A stretch of 64,000 nt of DNA. Source: Bradyrhizobium tropiciagri. GTDB taxonomy: Bacteria; Pseudomonadota; Alphaproteobacteria; Rhizobiales; Xanthobacteraceae. Location of the stretch: contig NZ_LFLZ01000009.1 of assembly GCF_001189845.1 (NCBI RefSeq), positions 124,001 through 188,000 of the forward strand. The letters run 5' to 3'. Below the pieces are notes generated by a model that ran no database searches, was not told where the DNA came from, and saw only the letters and a program-made list of their open reading frames with translations. Below, in pieces: positions 1-9,505 of this stretch. Positions within the stretch are counted from its first letter, which is position 1. The number at the start of each line of letters is the position of its first letter. The position numbers and the translations under genes were made by a program.

Positions 1-1155
1 CCAAACGGCCTGACCCAGTCAAACATCGGGATCAAGGGTAACGAGCCATTCGCTCCCGGATGGGCGTTTGTTTTCGACCTGCAGGCCGGGTTCGACCCTT
101 ATTCCCTCCAATTGGCCAATGGACCGCACTCGGTGGCCCAAAATGCCGGCGTGCCGCTCACGAGCCAAAACTCGTACGCTGACTCGAGCCGAGCTGGCCA
201 ATTTTACAACTCCGTGGGCTATTTGGGCGTCAGTTCACCTTATGGCAGCTTAACCGTCTTCCGGCAGAACTCCCTGACATTGGACGCGGTTTTTGCCTAC
301 GATCCGATGGCCGCTTCGTACGCTTTCTCGCCGATCGGCTTTCAGGGTATTGCCTGCGGCGCGGGCAATACGGAGGACTGTCGATTTAGCACTTCGGTGA
401 AATATCATGCCGACATTGGCCAGTTCAGAATTGCCGCGCTCTGGCAATTCGGCGGTTACAGCCTGAACAACGCTGCGACTGGCTCCTACCAGCTTCAACT
501 CGGCGGCGACATTCCCAATCTGGCCGGCGGCACGCTTTCACTCGACGCAATTGGCAGCTACGTCCGTGATGCCGTGTCGATAGGGCTTGCTGGCAGCGCG
601 CCACCCGCAGTGCTTCCCCAGATTCTCACCGCTACGCTCTCCGACAACACCAGCGTGATGCTCGTTTCCAAATACAGCAACGGACCGGTCAAGCTGTTTG
701 CAGGTTACGAATACATACGATACGCGCCCCCCAGTCATCCCTTTGCGGCCGGCAACGGTTTTACCGATATTGCAGGAGACTTCGTATGCGCCGCTTGCGC
801 TGCGTTCAATAGCACGAACATTAGCAGCACCTCTTTCAACGCCGGTGACAAGCTATTCCATGTATTCTGGACTGGGGCGAAATACTCCGTCACCGACAAT
901 CTGGATGTGATTGGCGCATACTATCATTATGATCAGCCGACATTCGGACCTCATGCCAGTTGCAGCGCTCTTCCGACGCCGGCAGCGTGCCACGGGACGT
1001 TCGACGCCGTTTCATTTGCCATCGATTGGCGGTTTGCGAAGAAATTTGATGCCTACGCCGGGTTGATGTACTCGCAGATCACCGGCGGCTTGGCGAACGG
1101 CTACCTCAATCGAAGCACGGTCGCGCCCACCGCTGGGTTTCGTTTCCGCTTCTGA
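1..1155 (+). CDS. Outer-membrane porin, 5'-truncated by the window edge
   Basis: This frame is open from base 1 with no start codon, so the N-terminus and signal peptide lie outside the window. About 384 residues are visible. They alternate short polar loops with amphipathic strands (for example GQFRIAALWQFGGYSL and DNLDVIGAYYHYDQP) and end in phenylalanine (GFRFRF), the usual C-terminal signature for outer-membrane barrel assembly. Loop cysteines occur as pairs (ACGAGNTEDC, VCAACAAF). The pattern fits the general Gram-negative porin family common in Rhizobiales, which forms trimeric barrels for passive diffusion of small solutes. An ATG at 112 is internal to the barrel and is not the start. 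The family call is sound; the substrate is unknown. Confidence 0.85.
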   Translation, partial: PNGLTQSNIGIKGNEPFAPGWAFVFDLQAGFDPYSLQLANGPHSVAQNAGVPLTSQNSYADSSRAGQFYNSVGYLGVSSPYGSLTVFRQNSLTLDAVFAYDPMAASYAFSPIGFQGIACGAGNTEDCRFSTSVKYHADIGQFRIAALWQFGGYSLNNAATGSYQLQLGGDIPNLAGGTLSLDAIGSYVRDAVSIGLAGSAPPAVLPQILTATLSDNTSVMLVSKYSNGPVKLFAGYEYIRYAPPSHPFAAGNGFTDIAGDFVCAACAAFNSTNISSTSFNAGDKLFHVFWTGAKYSVTDNLDVIGAYYHYDQPTFGPHASCSALPTPAACHGTFDAVSFAIDWRFAKKFDAYAGLMYSQITGGLANGYLNRSTVAPTAGFRFRF

Positions 1156-1725
1156 GAGACTCGCAGGCACAAACGAGCCATTTCCGGCTGTGGCCTTCGG
1201 GGGTTTGAACGCGACACGCCGTAGCTGGCAAATAAAAGATGCTGCGTCAGATGAACGAGCGCAGTAGCGAGTGGTCGAAAAGCCACATAGTTCAGCCTCA
1301 CCATGAAGGCCGCATTGCACGCCGGACTTTCCCCCGACCGCGACTTCGAAGGGACTGAGACCGAACTTGCAGGCCGGGCTAATGGATTGTGCCCCTCAAC
1401 GCGACTCGGCGATCATCGCACACATATTGCATGCGGGACTGCCGATCTACCTCGAAGGCTTGTGTAGATCCGACAGCGACGCATATCGCGGGCCCATCCG
1501 CCTTGGTCGCACCCGCGGGTTCTGCGAAGGCTGTCTAGCTTCGGAGATGCACCAACCAGCTTCGTGGCTTGCTGTGCCAGGCATTCAGGTGCAGCAGTCT
1601 CAGCTTCACCTGGCTGCCAGGCGTACTGGTTTTGAGTTGTTGGACGAACCCGGTGCTCTCGCTTTCGCCGGCAGACGAGATCAGAGCGCTTGTCCGCGAC
1701 GGTTCAGCGCCCTTCCAAGCAGCCG
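1156..1725. other. Intergenic stretch without a supported gene
   Basis: Open frames here lack recognisable domains and convincing ribosome sites. No clear hairpin terminator follows the porin stop. I see nothing else of note. Confidence 0.5.
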
Positions 1726-2307
1726 CTACTCCGAAGCCGTCTTTCCGAGCTTCTCGCCTTTGGCAAGCTTCAATGCCCGCTGCAGATGGTCTTCGATTTT
1801 CGGCAAGGTCTTTCGCGCGAACTCCTTGAGATCCGCGTCGGTACCGTACTGGATCTCATACTGGAAGAGAGCCGCATTTCCCTTCTGATACTCGACCTGC
1901 CCTTCGACATAGTCACGATCGAGCGCCGCGCGTGGTTCCGCCTTGAAGGTTGACACCATCGCGTGGTAGGCGCCCTGCAGCAGCGTGTTGGGTGGCGCGG
2001 CAATATCCTTGCGCTTGAGAATCGTATTCAGCGCATCGACAACCGGGATGTGGCTGGAAACCATCAGATGCGCATACTCGCGAATTGCAGCAGCCTTCGT
2101 CTTTTCTTCGGCAACCCGGCCAGACTCGATTTGAAACGGGGCACCAAGATTGGCCTGGGCCACGAAGTTATAGTCCACCGCGCTCAGCTTTGTAGTCGCC
2201 GCAGACGCTGCGGGTGCTGTGTCGGCGGTCTGGGCGTTTGCAAGGTTGATGCCCGCGGCTATCGGCAGAAACGAGAGGACGAAACCCAAGCTCGCTGTGC
2301 GCTTCAT
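1726..2307 (-). CDS. DUF4142-family secreted protein
   Basis: The start is placed at the ATG at 2307 because it is preceded by AAAGGAG about eight bases upstream and opens a signal peptide (MKRTASLGFVLSFLPIAAG, cleavage after ANA). A longer frame to 2382 lacks these features. The mature part is mostly helical, with the family's pattern: DYNFVAQANLGAPFQIESGR, then KTKAAAIREYAHLMVSSH, then a run of helices ending in LQRALKLAKG. This matches DUF4142, a ferritin-like helical bundle found in the periplasm of many proteobacteria and often linked to stress, but without an established reaction. It stands alone, convergent with the porin gene. Length (193 residues) is normal for the family. Confidence 0.8.
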   Translation of the reverse strand: MKRTASLGFVLSFLPIAAGINLANAQTADTAPAASAATTKLSAVDYNFVAQANLGAPFQIESGRVAEEKTKAAAIREYAHLMVSSHIPVVDALNTILKRKDIAAPPNTLLQGAYHAMVSTFKAEPRAALDRDYVEGQVEYQKGNAALFQYEIQYGTDADLKEFARKTLPKIEDHLQRALKLAKGEKLGKTASE

Positions 2308-2727
2308 CAGAGAGACTCCTTTCCTTCGGTAAAGACTGCCATCGGACGTAGGTTGCCGCCGGACAGCTGACTTTGCTCGCATTGCCGTGTTTGAACCTCA
2401 GTTGTCCCTAATCAGCAGTACGACGAATTTGCCTCGGGCGGCACCGTGCGAGAGCAGCTGCGCGCGCCGGCTTGTGGTTGTCGGCAACGCATCCGCTTCT
2501 CAACGATTAACGGAACGATCAATCTACACAATGCCGGTATTTGACCAAGCGCGCGACCCGGCGGACACATGTAGTGCAGATGAGCTGTCTTTGGCATTTC
2601 GCGCGAGAGGACATCCGAGTGTCCTAGATGAAGGGCAACACGTCTTCAGATCGCTGTTCAGTTCCGCTAGTGACTCCAAAGCATCCGCGTCCGTCATAGC
2701 AGACCGATCACACTTCCAGGCACAGCG
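2308..2727. other. Intergenic stretch without a supported gene
   Basis: It separates two minus-strand genes and should hold the promoter of the DUF4142 gene. I could not pick a convincing -35/-10 pair, and the short frames show no domain. Confidence 0.4.
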
Positions 2728-2976
2728 TTAGCAAATCATCGGGTTATCCCCGAAATCGCAAATGCCGCCGGGTTGGTTCTCGGGTGCCGTGACACGTGCG
2801 CGGACACGCGGCGCTGGAGTACGGATGTGATCGCCAGTGTAACGGGCGGTGAACGAGGCCCTTGCATGGGATAGTTTCGCGATGTGCCGCGTTGTCCGAC
2901 AGTCGTCGCGTGCCATGACGGGCGTCGCGAGCACGACGGCAGCCAATCCAGCAGATAAGACCTTGAATGGTGTCAT
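2728..2976 (-). CDS. Small secreted hypothetical protein
   Basis: The ATG at 2976 is chosen because AAAGGAG lies just upstream and the first 23 residues form a signal peptide (MTPFKVLSAGLAAVVLATP, cleavage after VMA). The mature peptide of about 60 residues has the pattern TRHIAKLSHARASFTARYTG followed by PAPRVRA and two late cysteines (GGICDFGDNPMIC). No catalytic motif is visible. The N-terminal 45 residues resemble those of the gene at 8708 (MAR, then RH-x-A, then AR-x-x-x-G), so the two are probably members of one family of small exported proteins. Function unknown. Confidence 0.7.
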   Translation of the reverse strand: MTPFKVLSAGLAAVVLATPVMARDDCRTTRHIAKLSHARASFTARYTGDHIRTPAPRVRARVTAPENQPGGICDFGDNPMIC

Positions 2977-3487
2977 TGAACTTCTCCTTTGGATGCAGCC
3001 AGAAAACTCTTTGGCTTCTCCACGTGAGATGGAGCCTAGTTCAGTCGGCACCACTAAATTCCGCTTTAGACCACGTGCGCTCGATGGGAGTTGGCTCATC
3101 CTCGACTCTATACTCCGCAGAAGTCGGACGGTCCGCGCATCGCCGCGCCTCAAGTCCAGGTGAATACTTAAAGATCAATTTAATGGCTCTCGAGCAGAGC
3201 TCACCTAACTCCGTTGTATCCGTTCTAGTGATCCGGCTCTCCATGGGTAGACCTTCTGCCATCCATAGCGTCCCGAACAACCCGAACCGCGGGCTCAGAA
3301 CGCCTGCGCCGCTCCGGACGTCGCTCCGGGAATTTGAAGCGGCGGGCTCTGGCCCTGCACGATTCCCTTTGCAATTGCGATCGATGAGGGGCTGCGCCCC
3401 ATTCCGCTTTCTTTGTCCACCCGCTCGTGCTGGCTCTGGGCTGTCAGCTACCGGTCGGATCCACGCGTGGTCGACACTAATGCAGCC
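2977..3487. other. Divergent intergenic region
   Basis: This region lies between two divergently transcribed genes and presumably holds both promoters. Frames on either strand overlap one another without domains. No repeats or hairpins were noticed. Confidence 0.4.
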
Positions 3488-4588
3488 ATGAACTCCACCC
3501 GCATTCTCAGAACTTGGCTTCGGAGCTGTCGCCAACGACACCGCGCGGAGCTGAGACTTTGCATTAGACTCGTGGCCTCCGGCGTGCTGACCCTGCTGGT
3601 CTCCCAACAGCTTCACCTACGATACGCCCTTTGGGCGGTTCTAACGGCGGTTTTGTTGACGCAGTTGAATGTCGGCAGGTCACTGAAAGCGACGACCGAC
3701 TATCTGGCGGGCACCCTTGGAGGCGCAATATTCGCCGGCACTGTCGGGGCAGTGATCGCTGATCACAATGAAGTCGCGCAGGCTTTTGTTCTCGCCATCG
3801 CTTTGGCACCGGCTGCTCTGGTCGCCGCGGAAAATGCTCGCTTCGGCGCTGCGCCCTTCACGGCCGTTCTGGTAACGCTTGCTCCGGTCATGACTCACCT
3901 CGGACCGATCGCATCGGCCTTTGAACGGATCGTCGAGGTTGCAGTTGGATGCGGGGTCGGGCTCCTCGTTTCGTTCATAGTGTTCCCGGAACGTGCCTAC
4001 GATTCGGCGATCAGCGCCGCCGCGCGCACGCTCGATCTTATGGCAGGTGCTCTCCCGAAGCTTTCAGGATCGCTCACGCAAGCCTTTGATGAAGCGGCTG
4101 TCTCGCGCATCTTGGAGGAGATTGATGAAGCTTATGCAGGGCTGCACGCCGTGGCGATGGAAGGCGCGCATGAACGGCTAACCTGCCTAACACCCACCCC
4201 GGACCTCGCGCCCCTCCTGCGAACGCTACGCCGACTTCGCGATGATGTTACCTTGATTGCGGGCACCACTGTCCTGCCGCTGCCGGCGCCATTACAAGCT
4301 TGGCTCGAACCGGCGTTGTCCCACATCAATGGTTCTGCCGCCGGCTATTTGAGCGGCAGCGCAGCCGCGCTCGCTGCGCGCAAACCGCCGCCGCTAAGCG
4401 GGCCAGTCGGTGCAGCTCTCGAAGGGTACGCGGCAAAAATAGAGGCATTGCGTCAACAGAGCCTTAAGGAGGAGATGTCACTCAATTCGCTTGAGCGCGT
4501 CTTCACACTTGGACTCGCGTTCGAACAGTTGCACCGGAATTTCACGGATCTGGAACGTTGTATTGTCGAGCACCGTGAAAGATTTTGA
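3488..4588 (+). CDS. FUSC-family membrane protein (aromatic acid / fusaric acid exporter type)
   Basis: The N-terminal half contains four to six hydrophobic segments, including LVASGVLTLLVSQQLHLRYA, LWAVLTAVLLTQLNV, YLAGTLGGAIFAGTVGAVIA, FVLAIALAPAALVAAENA and VAVGCGVGLLVSFIVFPERA. The phrase 'A-x-x-T-x-x-L-T-Q-x-x-x-G-R-S-L-x-A-x-x-x-Y-L-A-G-T-x-x-G' followed by a FPERA exit is typical of the FUSC/YccS/AaeB family of inner-membrane proteins linked to efflux of aromatic acids. The C-terminal half is soluble and helical. At about 366 residues it is about half the length of duplicated FUSC proteins, so it carries a single module. The ATG at 3488 lacks a strong ribosome site; an upstream ATG at 3413 would add 25 unlikely residues. 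Confidence 0.72.
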   Translation: MNSTRILRTWLRSCRQRHRAELRLCIRLVASGVLTLLVSQQLHLRYALWAVLTAVLLTQLNVGRSLKATTDYLAGTLGGAIFAGTVGAVIADHNEVAQAFVLAIALAPAALVAAENARFGAAPFTAVLVTLAPVMTHLGPIASAFERIVEVAVGCGVGLLVSFIVFPERAYDSAISAAARTLDLMAGALPKLSGSLTQAFDEAAVSRILEEIDEAYAGLHAVAMEGAHERLTCLTPTPDLAPLLRTLRRLRDDVTLIAGTTVLPLPAPLQAWLEPALSHINGSAAGYLSGSAAALAARKPPPLSGPVGAALEGYAAKIEALRQQSLKEEMSLNSLERVFTLGLAFEQLHRNFTDLERCIVEHRERF

Positions 4589-4760
4589 GTTTCGGTCAAT
4601 GCGAGTGACGAGGTGCTCTGGGAGATTCCATTGGAACACACGCAATGCGATAGCTGAGCCATTAATCATGATCGCTTGTACTGCGCGCAACGAACTTTGG
4701 CAGCAGCAGTTGCTCGCGGCCAAAGATGGAAGCCGGATCTACTGCCGCAATAGTGCGCTG

Positions 4761-5297
4761 TTATCGTTCGTTTTCTTCAAAGAACAACTGCGCGATCGGG
4801 ACAGCCCGCGTCAGCGCGACGTCGGCTATCGTTTCGAGATCGTCTAGCGCCAGGTTCGCAATGGTCGATGGCAGCGCGACCGGCATGTCGCTCACGACGG
4901 CGACCACAGCAGGATTGTCGAGGCAAATAAGCGGCTTGCCAAGGGACGAACGGTGTACCTCGATCTCGACCGGCGTGGTCCGCTTAAAACCTTCGATTAT
5001 CACGAGATCGACCGGCCTGAGTGTCGCCAACAGTTGGCGCAGATCTGGCTCCGGTGCGCCGCGTAGCTCGTGCACGAGCGCCCAGCGACGGGCTGACGTC
5101 ACAAGCACCTCTGTCGCCCCGGCGCTGCGGTGTTCGTAGGAATCTTTGCCAGGCAGATCGATGTCGAAGCCAAGATGCGCATGCTTGATTGTAGAAACGG
5201 TGAGTTGTCTCGCAATCAGCATCGGTATGAGCTTGGTAATCAGAGTCGTCTTGCCGGAGCCGCTCCAACCGGCGACTCCGATGATGTGTGGCAGCAT
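4761..5297 (-). CDS. mobB: Molybdopterin-guanine dinucleotide biosynthesis protein MobB
   Basis: A P-loop GWSGSGKTT lies at residues 10-18, followed by the family motif STIKHAHLGFDIDLPGKDS and later VIIEGFKR, all diagnostic of MobB. This GTP-binding protein assists MobA in attaching GMP to molybdopterin to make bis-MGD cofactor in the cytoplasm. At 178 residues it is the normal size. It lies 200 bp downstream of, and on the same strand as, a bis-MGD-type oxidoreductase, so its product probably helps mature that enzyme. mobA is not in the window. Confidence 0.92.
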   Translation of the reverse strand: MLPHIIGVAGWSGSGKTTLITKLIPMLIARQLTVSTIKHAHLGFDIDLPGKDSYEHRSAGATEVLVTSARRWALVHELRGAPEPDLRQLLATLRPVDLVIIEGFKRTTPVEIEVHRSSLGKPLICLDNPAVVAVVSDMPVALPSTIANLALDDLETIADVALTRAVPIAQLFFEENER

Positions 5298-5497
5298 GTG
5301 ACATGGTCCTCGTTCCTATGGTTACGTGCCACCCACACAGTACGTTTACATCAATCGGTAACGTTGGCTCTCGCTGCGCACAGACTGCCGATCGATATGG
5401 GCGAAACGCGTCGCTGCGCTTGCTTCCGGCGGAGCAGGAAACCGTGCAACCCACGGCGTTGTTGCGGCGCTTGGGGACAAGGTCCTCATGGCGGCAA

Positions 5498-7792
5498 TCA
5501 AGTGTTGGGGGATCCAGGTTTCGATCGAGTGATCTTGATGGGAATCGCCTTGTAAGCTGGCGTGTGACTTTTTGCGTCATGGCTGTGCAGTGGCACCAGG
5601 CCGTTGGTCTCAGGGTAGTAGGCCGCACAGGAACCCTCGGGCAGCCGGTAGGGCACGACCTTGAACCCATAGGCCACCCGATCGACCCCGTCGTCCGAAA
5701 TGGTCCGAAGATCGACCCACTCACCTGCCTTCAATCCGCGCTTCTTCATGTCGCCTGTGCCGATGAAGACGACACGCCTCTGGCCGAAAACGCCGCGGTA
5801 TCGGTCATTGAGCGAGTAAATTGTCGTGTTGTACTGGTCGTGGCTGCGGATCGAGGTCAGCCAGACCGCATCCGGGTCGCCGACGCAGGGATCCTCGGCG
5901 ACGCCATTGAGGATGATGAAATTCGCGCGTCCAGTTGGCGTCTCCCAGAGCCGTTCACGGGCCGAGGACGTCAGATGGAATCCCCCCGGCACACGGATCC
6001 GCAAATTGAAATCGTAGAAGATCGGCAAGACCGACTCGATCCTGTCGCGGATGCGATCATAGTTTTCAATCATCGGAGCCCATGCAACGCGCGAATGCGG
6101 CAATGCCGCCTGGGCGATTCCGGCCACAATCGCCGGTTCGGAGCGAAGGTGGGGAGACGCCGGTTCGTTGCTTCCGGCGGATGCATGCACCATCGACATT
6201 GAATCTTCAACGGTGATGGACTGGGGGCCATCAGCCTGCATGTCGATTTCGGTGCGGCCAAGGCATGGCAGGATAAGAGCCCTTCGGCCGTGTACCACGT
6301 GGCCGCGATTGAGCTTGGTATTGATGCCGACCGTCAGATCGAGCCGCCGCATCGCGTCCTGAGTGATCTTGGTATCGGGAGTTGCGGCCACGAAATTGCC
6401 GCCAAGGGCGATAAACACCTTGGACTTGCCGTGAACCATGGCATCGATTGCGGTCACGACGTCGTGGCCGTGTGCTCGTGGCGGCTCGAAACCGAAGGTG
6501 TCCTTAAGGCGGTCGAGGAACTCCTCGGTCGGCTGCTCGGTGATTCCAACGGTCCTGTTACCCTGCACGTTGGAGTGCCCGCGGACCGGGCACGCGCCCG
6601 CACCTAGCCGTCCGATATTTCCGCGCATGAGGAGAAGATTGACGATCTGCTGCACCGTCTCGGTTCCGTGACGGTGCTGGGTAACGCCCATTCCCCATAC
6701 GCCGATGACCGCCTTGGCATTGGCGTAGATTGCGGCAGCCGCAGCCAAATCCTCGCGCTTCAACCCGGACTGCTGCTCAATGACGTCCCACGAGGTTACT
6801 CGCAAGTCTTCCACGAGCGGTTCGAAACCATGTGTGTGCTTCTCGATGAAATCCACATCGACAATGCGCGATGCGCCAGTGGCGGACGCGGCGTCGTCGG
6901 ACTCGATCAATGCTTTCATGATGCCCTTGAGGGCCGCCGCGTCGCCTCCGATCCGTACCTGGTAGTAGTTCGAGCTGATCGAGGTAGCGCCGAGCGTTCC
7001 CATCTCGATGACATTCTTCGGGTCGGCGAAGCGTTCGAGAGCGCGTTCGCGCAGTGGATTGAACGTCACGATCGGCACGCCACGTCTGGCGGCGGCGTGG
7101 AGTTCGTCCATCATTCGTGGACTGTTCGTGCCGGGATTCTGCCCAAAGATGAAAATGGCGTCGGTGTGGGCAAAATCCTCGAGCAGCACCGTCCCCTTGG
7201 CGACGCCGAGCGCGGGGGGAAGACCGACGCTTGTGGCCTCGTGGCACATGTTCGAGCAATCGGGAAAGTTGTTGGTTCCATACTCTCGCCCGAACAACTG
7301 AAACAGGAAAGCCGCTTCGTTCGATGCGCGGCCTGACGTATAAAACTCGGCTTGGTTCGGGTCTTCGAGCGAGCCCAGTTCGCGGCCGATCAGCGTGAAG
7401 GCGTCCTCCCATTCAATCGGCACGTACTTGTCGCTCGCCTCGTCATAAACCATTGGATGGGTGAGACGCCCCTGCTCCTCGAGCCAATAGTCCGACTGCT
7501 CCGCGAGCCAGGAAACGGTGTGCTGGGCAAAAAAGTCCGGAGTGACACGGCTTGATGTCGTCTCCCACGCCATGGCCTTCGCGCCATTTTCGCAAAACTT
7601 CAACGGAAACGAGCCGCTTGGATCTGGCCACGCGCATCCGGGGCAGTCAAACCCCGCCGGCTGATTCATCTTGAACAGGGTCTTGCCGCCTTTGACGGCG
7701 ACGCCTTGCTCAAGCAAGACGTCCATTGTGGCCTTAAGAGCACCCCAGCCACCGGCCGGCCCATTGTAGGGGTGAATGTTTGGTTTCTTCAC
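5498..7792 (-). CDS. FdhF/YdeP-type molybdopterin oxidoreductase
   Basis: This 764-residue protein begins with NIHPYNGPAGGWGALKA and a Cys pair in GFDCPGCAWPDP, as in the FdhF/YdeP family. It continues with molybdopterin-oxidoreductase blocks (YTSGRASNEAAFLFQLFGRE, FGQNPGTNSPRM, GVWGMGVTQHRHGTETVQQI, GNIGRLGAGACPVRGHSNVQG). It ends with the MGD-binding domain and the family tail SCAAYYPETNGLVPLHSHD. YdeP-like enzymes resemble formate dehydrogenase H but their substrate is mostly unsettled. No selenocysteine signal is seen. mobB follows on the same strand and would supply the MGD cofactor. The call to family is firm; a formate substrate is not shown. Confidence 0.9.
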   Translation of the reverse strand: MKKPNIHPYNGPAGGWGALKATMDVLLEQGVAVKGGKTLFKMNQPAGFDCPGCAWPDPSGSFPLKFCENGAKAMAWETTSSRVTPDFFAQHTVSWLAEQSDYWLEEQGRLTHPMVYDEASDKYVPIEWEDAFTLIGRELGSLEDPNQAEFYTSGRASNEAAFLFQLFGREYGTNNFPDCSNMCHEATSVGLPPALGVAKGTVLLEDFAHTDAIFIFGQNPGTNSPRMMDELHAAARRGVPIVTFNPLRERALERFADPKNVIEMGTLGATSISSNYYQVRIGGDAAALKGIMKALIESDDAASATGASRIVDVDFIEKHTHGFEPLVEDLRVTSWDVIEQQSGLKREDLAAAAAIYANAKAVIGVWGMGVTQHRHGTETVQQIVNLLLMRGNIGRLGAGACPVRGHSNVQGNRTVGITEQPTEEFLDRLKDTFGFEPPRAHGHDVVTAIDAMVHGKSKVFIALGGNFVAATPDTKITQDAMRRLDLTVGINTKLNRGHVVHGRRALILPCLGRTEIDMQADGPQSITVEDSMSMVHASAGSNEPASPHLRSEPAIVAGIAQAALPHSRVAWAPMIENYDRIRDRIESVLPIFYDFNLRIRVPGGFHLTSSARERLWETPTGRANFIILNGVAEDPCVGDPDAVWLTSIRSHDQYNTTIYSLNDRYRGVFGQRRVVFIGTGDMKKRGLKAGEWVDLRTISDDGVDRVAYGFKVVPYRLPEGSCAAYYPETNGLVPLHSHDAKSHTPAYKAIPIKITRSKPGSPNT

Positions 7793-8508
7793 GGGTGCCC
7801 TTCCGGCTGCTCGAGTTCTTGCGAGATGCGCCGATCTTCCCCTGGGTATCGGCTGAGGCTGAGGGCCTCCCCCTCCAGAGCTAGTCTACTGCCCGATTTT
7901 GTTCTTCGCGGAAATTGCGCAAACTAGGGATTGCTTGCTCAAAAGGCTTATGGAGCGGCGACGGGCGCTGGGCCAGCTTCTCGGCTAGCTGCGTTCTCCA
8001 CATTATTGAAGGGCCGCTGTGCAGGATCGGCGTGTGTGCGGCCGAACCATGGCACCGCCCGGGGCGCTCAATGCACGCGGGGGCATGAGCGGAGGATGTA
8101 AGCCCTCTTCGAGCAAAGCGGATCATTGAGCTGTACTGTCGCCGCTGACCTGCGTCCGGCGAGCCCCCGTAGGGCTTCGCTTCGATTCTGGCGCAAGACC
8201 CGAACAGCGACTGCAAAGCCACCAAGGCCGCTCTACCGCTTGCTCGCTAGATTGCTCCCATAAAACTAGTCTTACTATGCGCGGCGGCACCATTCGCATC
8301 GATAGAGCGTCAACGGAAGGAGAGCTTGCTGTACCGACCTCAATCGACTTTGAGATGGCGAAAATCGTAACACACCCTCGCTTACGAAGTGAGCTATCTA
8401 AATGGCAATTTAATCGCTCTCCCCTTCCTTTTCAGCTAACCATCCCGATTGTCCCTCTCAGGGACTCGTTTCGACAGACTGTCGCAGCCAACTGAACACG
8501 GAGCAGTC
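7793..8508. other. Intergenic stretch without a supported gene
   Basis: It contains the upstream regions of the minus-strand oxidoreductase gene and the plus-strand pair starting at 8509. The frames 7881-8225 (minus) and 8277-8495 (plus) have no domain, no signal peptide and weak starts, so I do not call them. Confidence 0.4.
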
Positions 8509-8715
8509 GTGGACAAAAACGAACATATGAGAGTTCGTACAGAGAGCGCCAGGAAACCTGCGAAAACGGATAGCCGCAAGCTTTCGATCACTACGATGGC
8601 ACTCGTTACTGTGACTTTACTCGCGTCGGCCTATGTCATTGAAATCAAGCCGGTTCTTACCTTGCTCGATGGCACGCCTGTCGTTGGGGATCAAACGGCT
8701 AAATTGAATGACTAA
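8509..8715 (+). CDS. Small single-pass membrane protein, hypothetical
   Basis: The start is placed at the GTG at 8509, which follows CGGAG with five bases of spacing. An ATG at 8526-8528 is an alternative. The 68-residue product has a charged N-terminus (RVRTESARKPAKTDSRK), one hydrophobic segment (LSITTMALVTVTLLASAYVI) and a short tail. Its stop overlaps the ATG of the next small gene by eight bases, suggesting translational coupling. No family recognised. Confidence 0.45.
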   Translation: MDKNEHMRVRTESARKPAKTDSRKLSITTMALVTVTLLASAYVIEIKPVLTLLDGTPVVGDQTAKLND

Positions 8716-8989
8716 GCCCAGATTTTTGCCAGTTGCACTAATCGCCGCTGCCGTGCTCGCAACTTTCACCATGGCTCGTGCGAGCAATGGCACCTTGCGG
8801 CACCTTGCAGATGATGCGAACGCGACACCTGACGCGCGCCATATTCAAGGACGTCGCGGAGTCGGTTACCGCAGTTACGGTGCTAGCGCCGGCCGCTTAC
8901 GCGACGGATCCTGTGGGCATTGGCGGCCGCGATGTGTGGGGCCACTGGGGCGCCTACTATGGGCCCATGGTTCCGTCAATTTGAACTGA
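8708..8989 (+). pseudogene. Small secreted protein, probably frameshifted
   Basis: The frame opening at 8708 begins with a signal peptide (MTKPRFLPVALIAAAVLATF, then TMARAS) and RHLADDANATPDARHIQGR. It resembles the exported protein at 2728-2976 up to that point. After about residue 45 the sequence becomes arginine-rich and unlike a secreted protein. In the +1 frame the same DNA encodes VLAPAAYATDPVGIGGRD followed by VWGHWGAYYGPMVPSI and a stop at 8984, which looks like a genuine mature end. A frame slip, or a fusion of two small genes, near 8830-8880 is the simplest reading. Function unknown. Confidence 0.5.
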
Positions 8990-9253
8990 GGCGGCCACGA
9001 CAACTCCGCATGCGACGGCTCACGCCGCACGTGGAACACATGGGACGTTCGCCTCTCCAGCCAAGCCTCTGTCTTGGGCAAGATCCCTGGATCCCGCAAG
9101 CCCTGCGGAACGCAGCTAACGCAGCGTGGGGTCCAGAGAGGTGGCGACTTCTGCAAACGCTCTGTTGTTAAGGGGGCCACTTTCGAGTCAAATTCAGTTC
9201 GTCGAGCCCAAGCTCATACTCTCCACGAACTATCTGCTGTCCGTCTGCCTAGG

Positions 9254-9505
9254 TTATCCCTCTCGCAAGATCATTCTAACTTCTTTAATCGGCCAGCGTT
9301 CTCCTACGGGAAGAACTCTAACGCGTTCATTGTCTGCCGAGCGTACCAAGGCGTGTGAGCTGACTTCATCATATATCCGAATCAGCTTCAGATCGGTCTC
9401 AGACTTCCAGCCAATGGTCACGTCGAGATCACCAGGGAAAATCTGCCACTGCGATCCGTTCTCAAGCTCTACAATGTGACTTTCTGAATGGGACTTGATC
9501 TTCAT
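9254..9505 (-). CDS. Small conserved hypothetical protein
   Basis: An 83-residue product with balanced composition: MKIKSHSESHIVELENGSQW, then QIFPGDLDVTIGWKSETDL, then ERVRVLPVGERWPIKEVRMI. It reads like a small beta-rich cytoplasmic domain, with no signal peptide or membrane segment. The upstream purine run (AGAAAGAAG) is a weak ribosome site. It is not in an operon. I do not recognise a named family, but codon use and composition look like a real gene. Confidence 0.6.
   Translation of the reverse strand: MKIKSHSESHIVELENGSQWQIFPGDLDVTIGWKSETDLKLIRIYDEVSSHALVRSADNERVRVLPVGERWPIKEVRMILREG

Noticed and set aside
7881..8225. Minus-strand frame of 114 codons
   Set aside because: No domain, signal peptide or ribosome site; composition does not resemble the neighbouring real genes.
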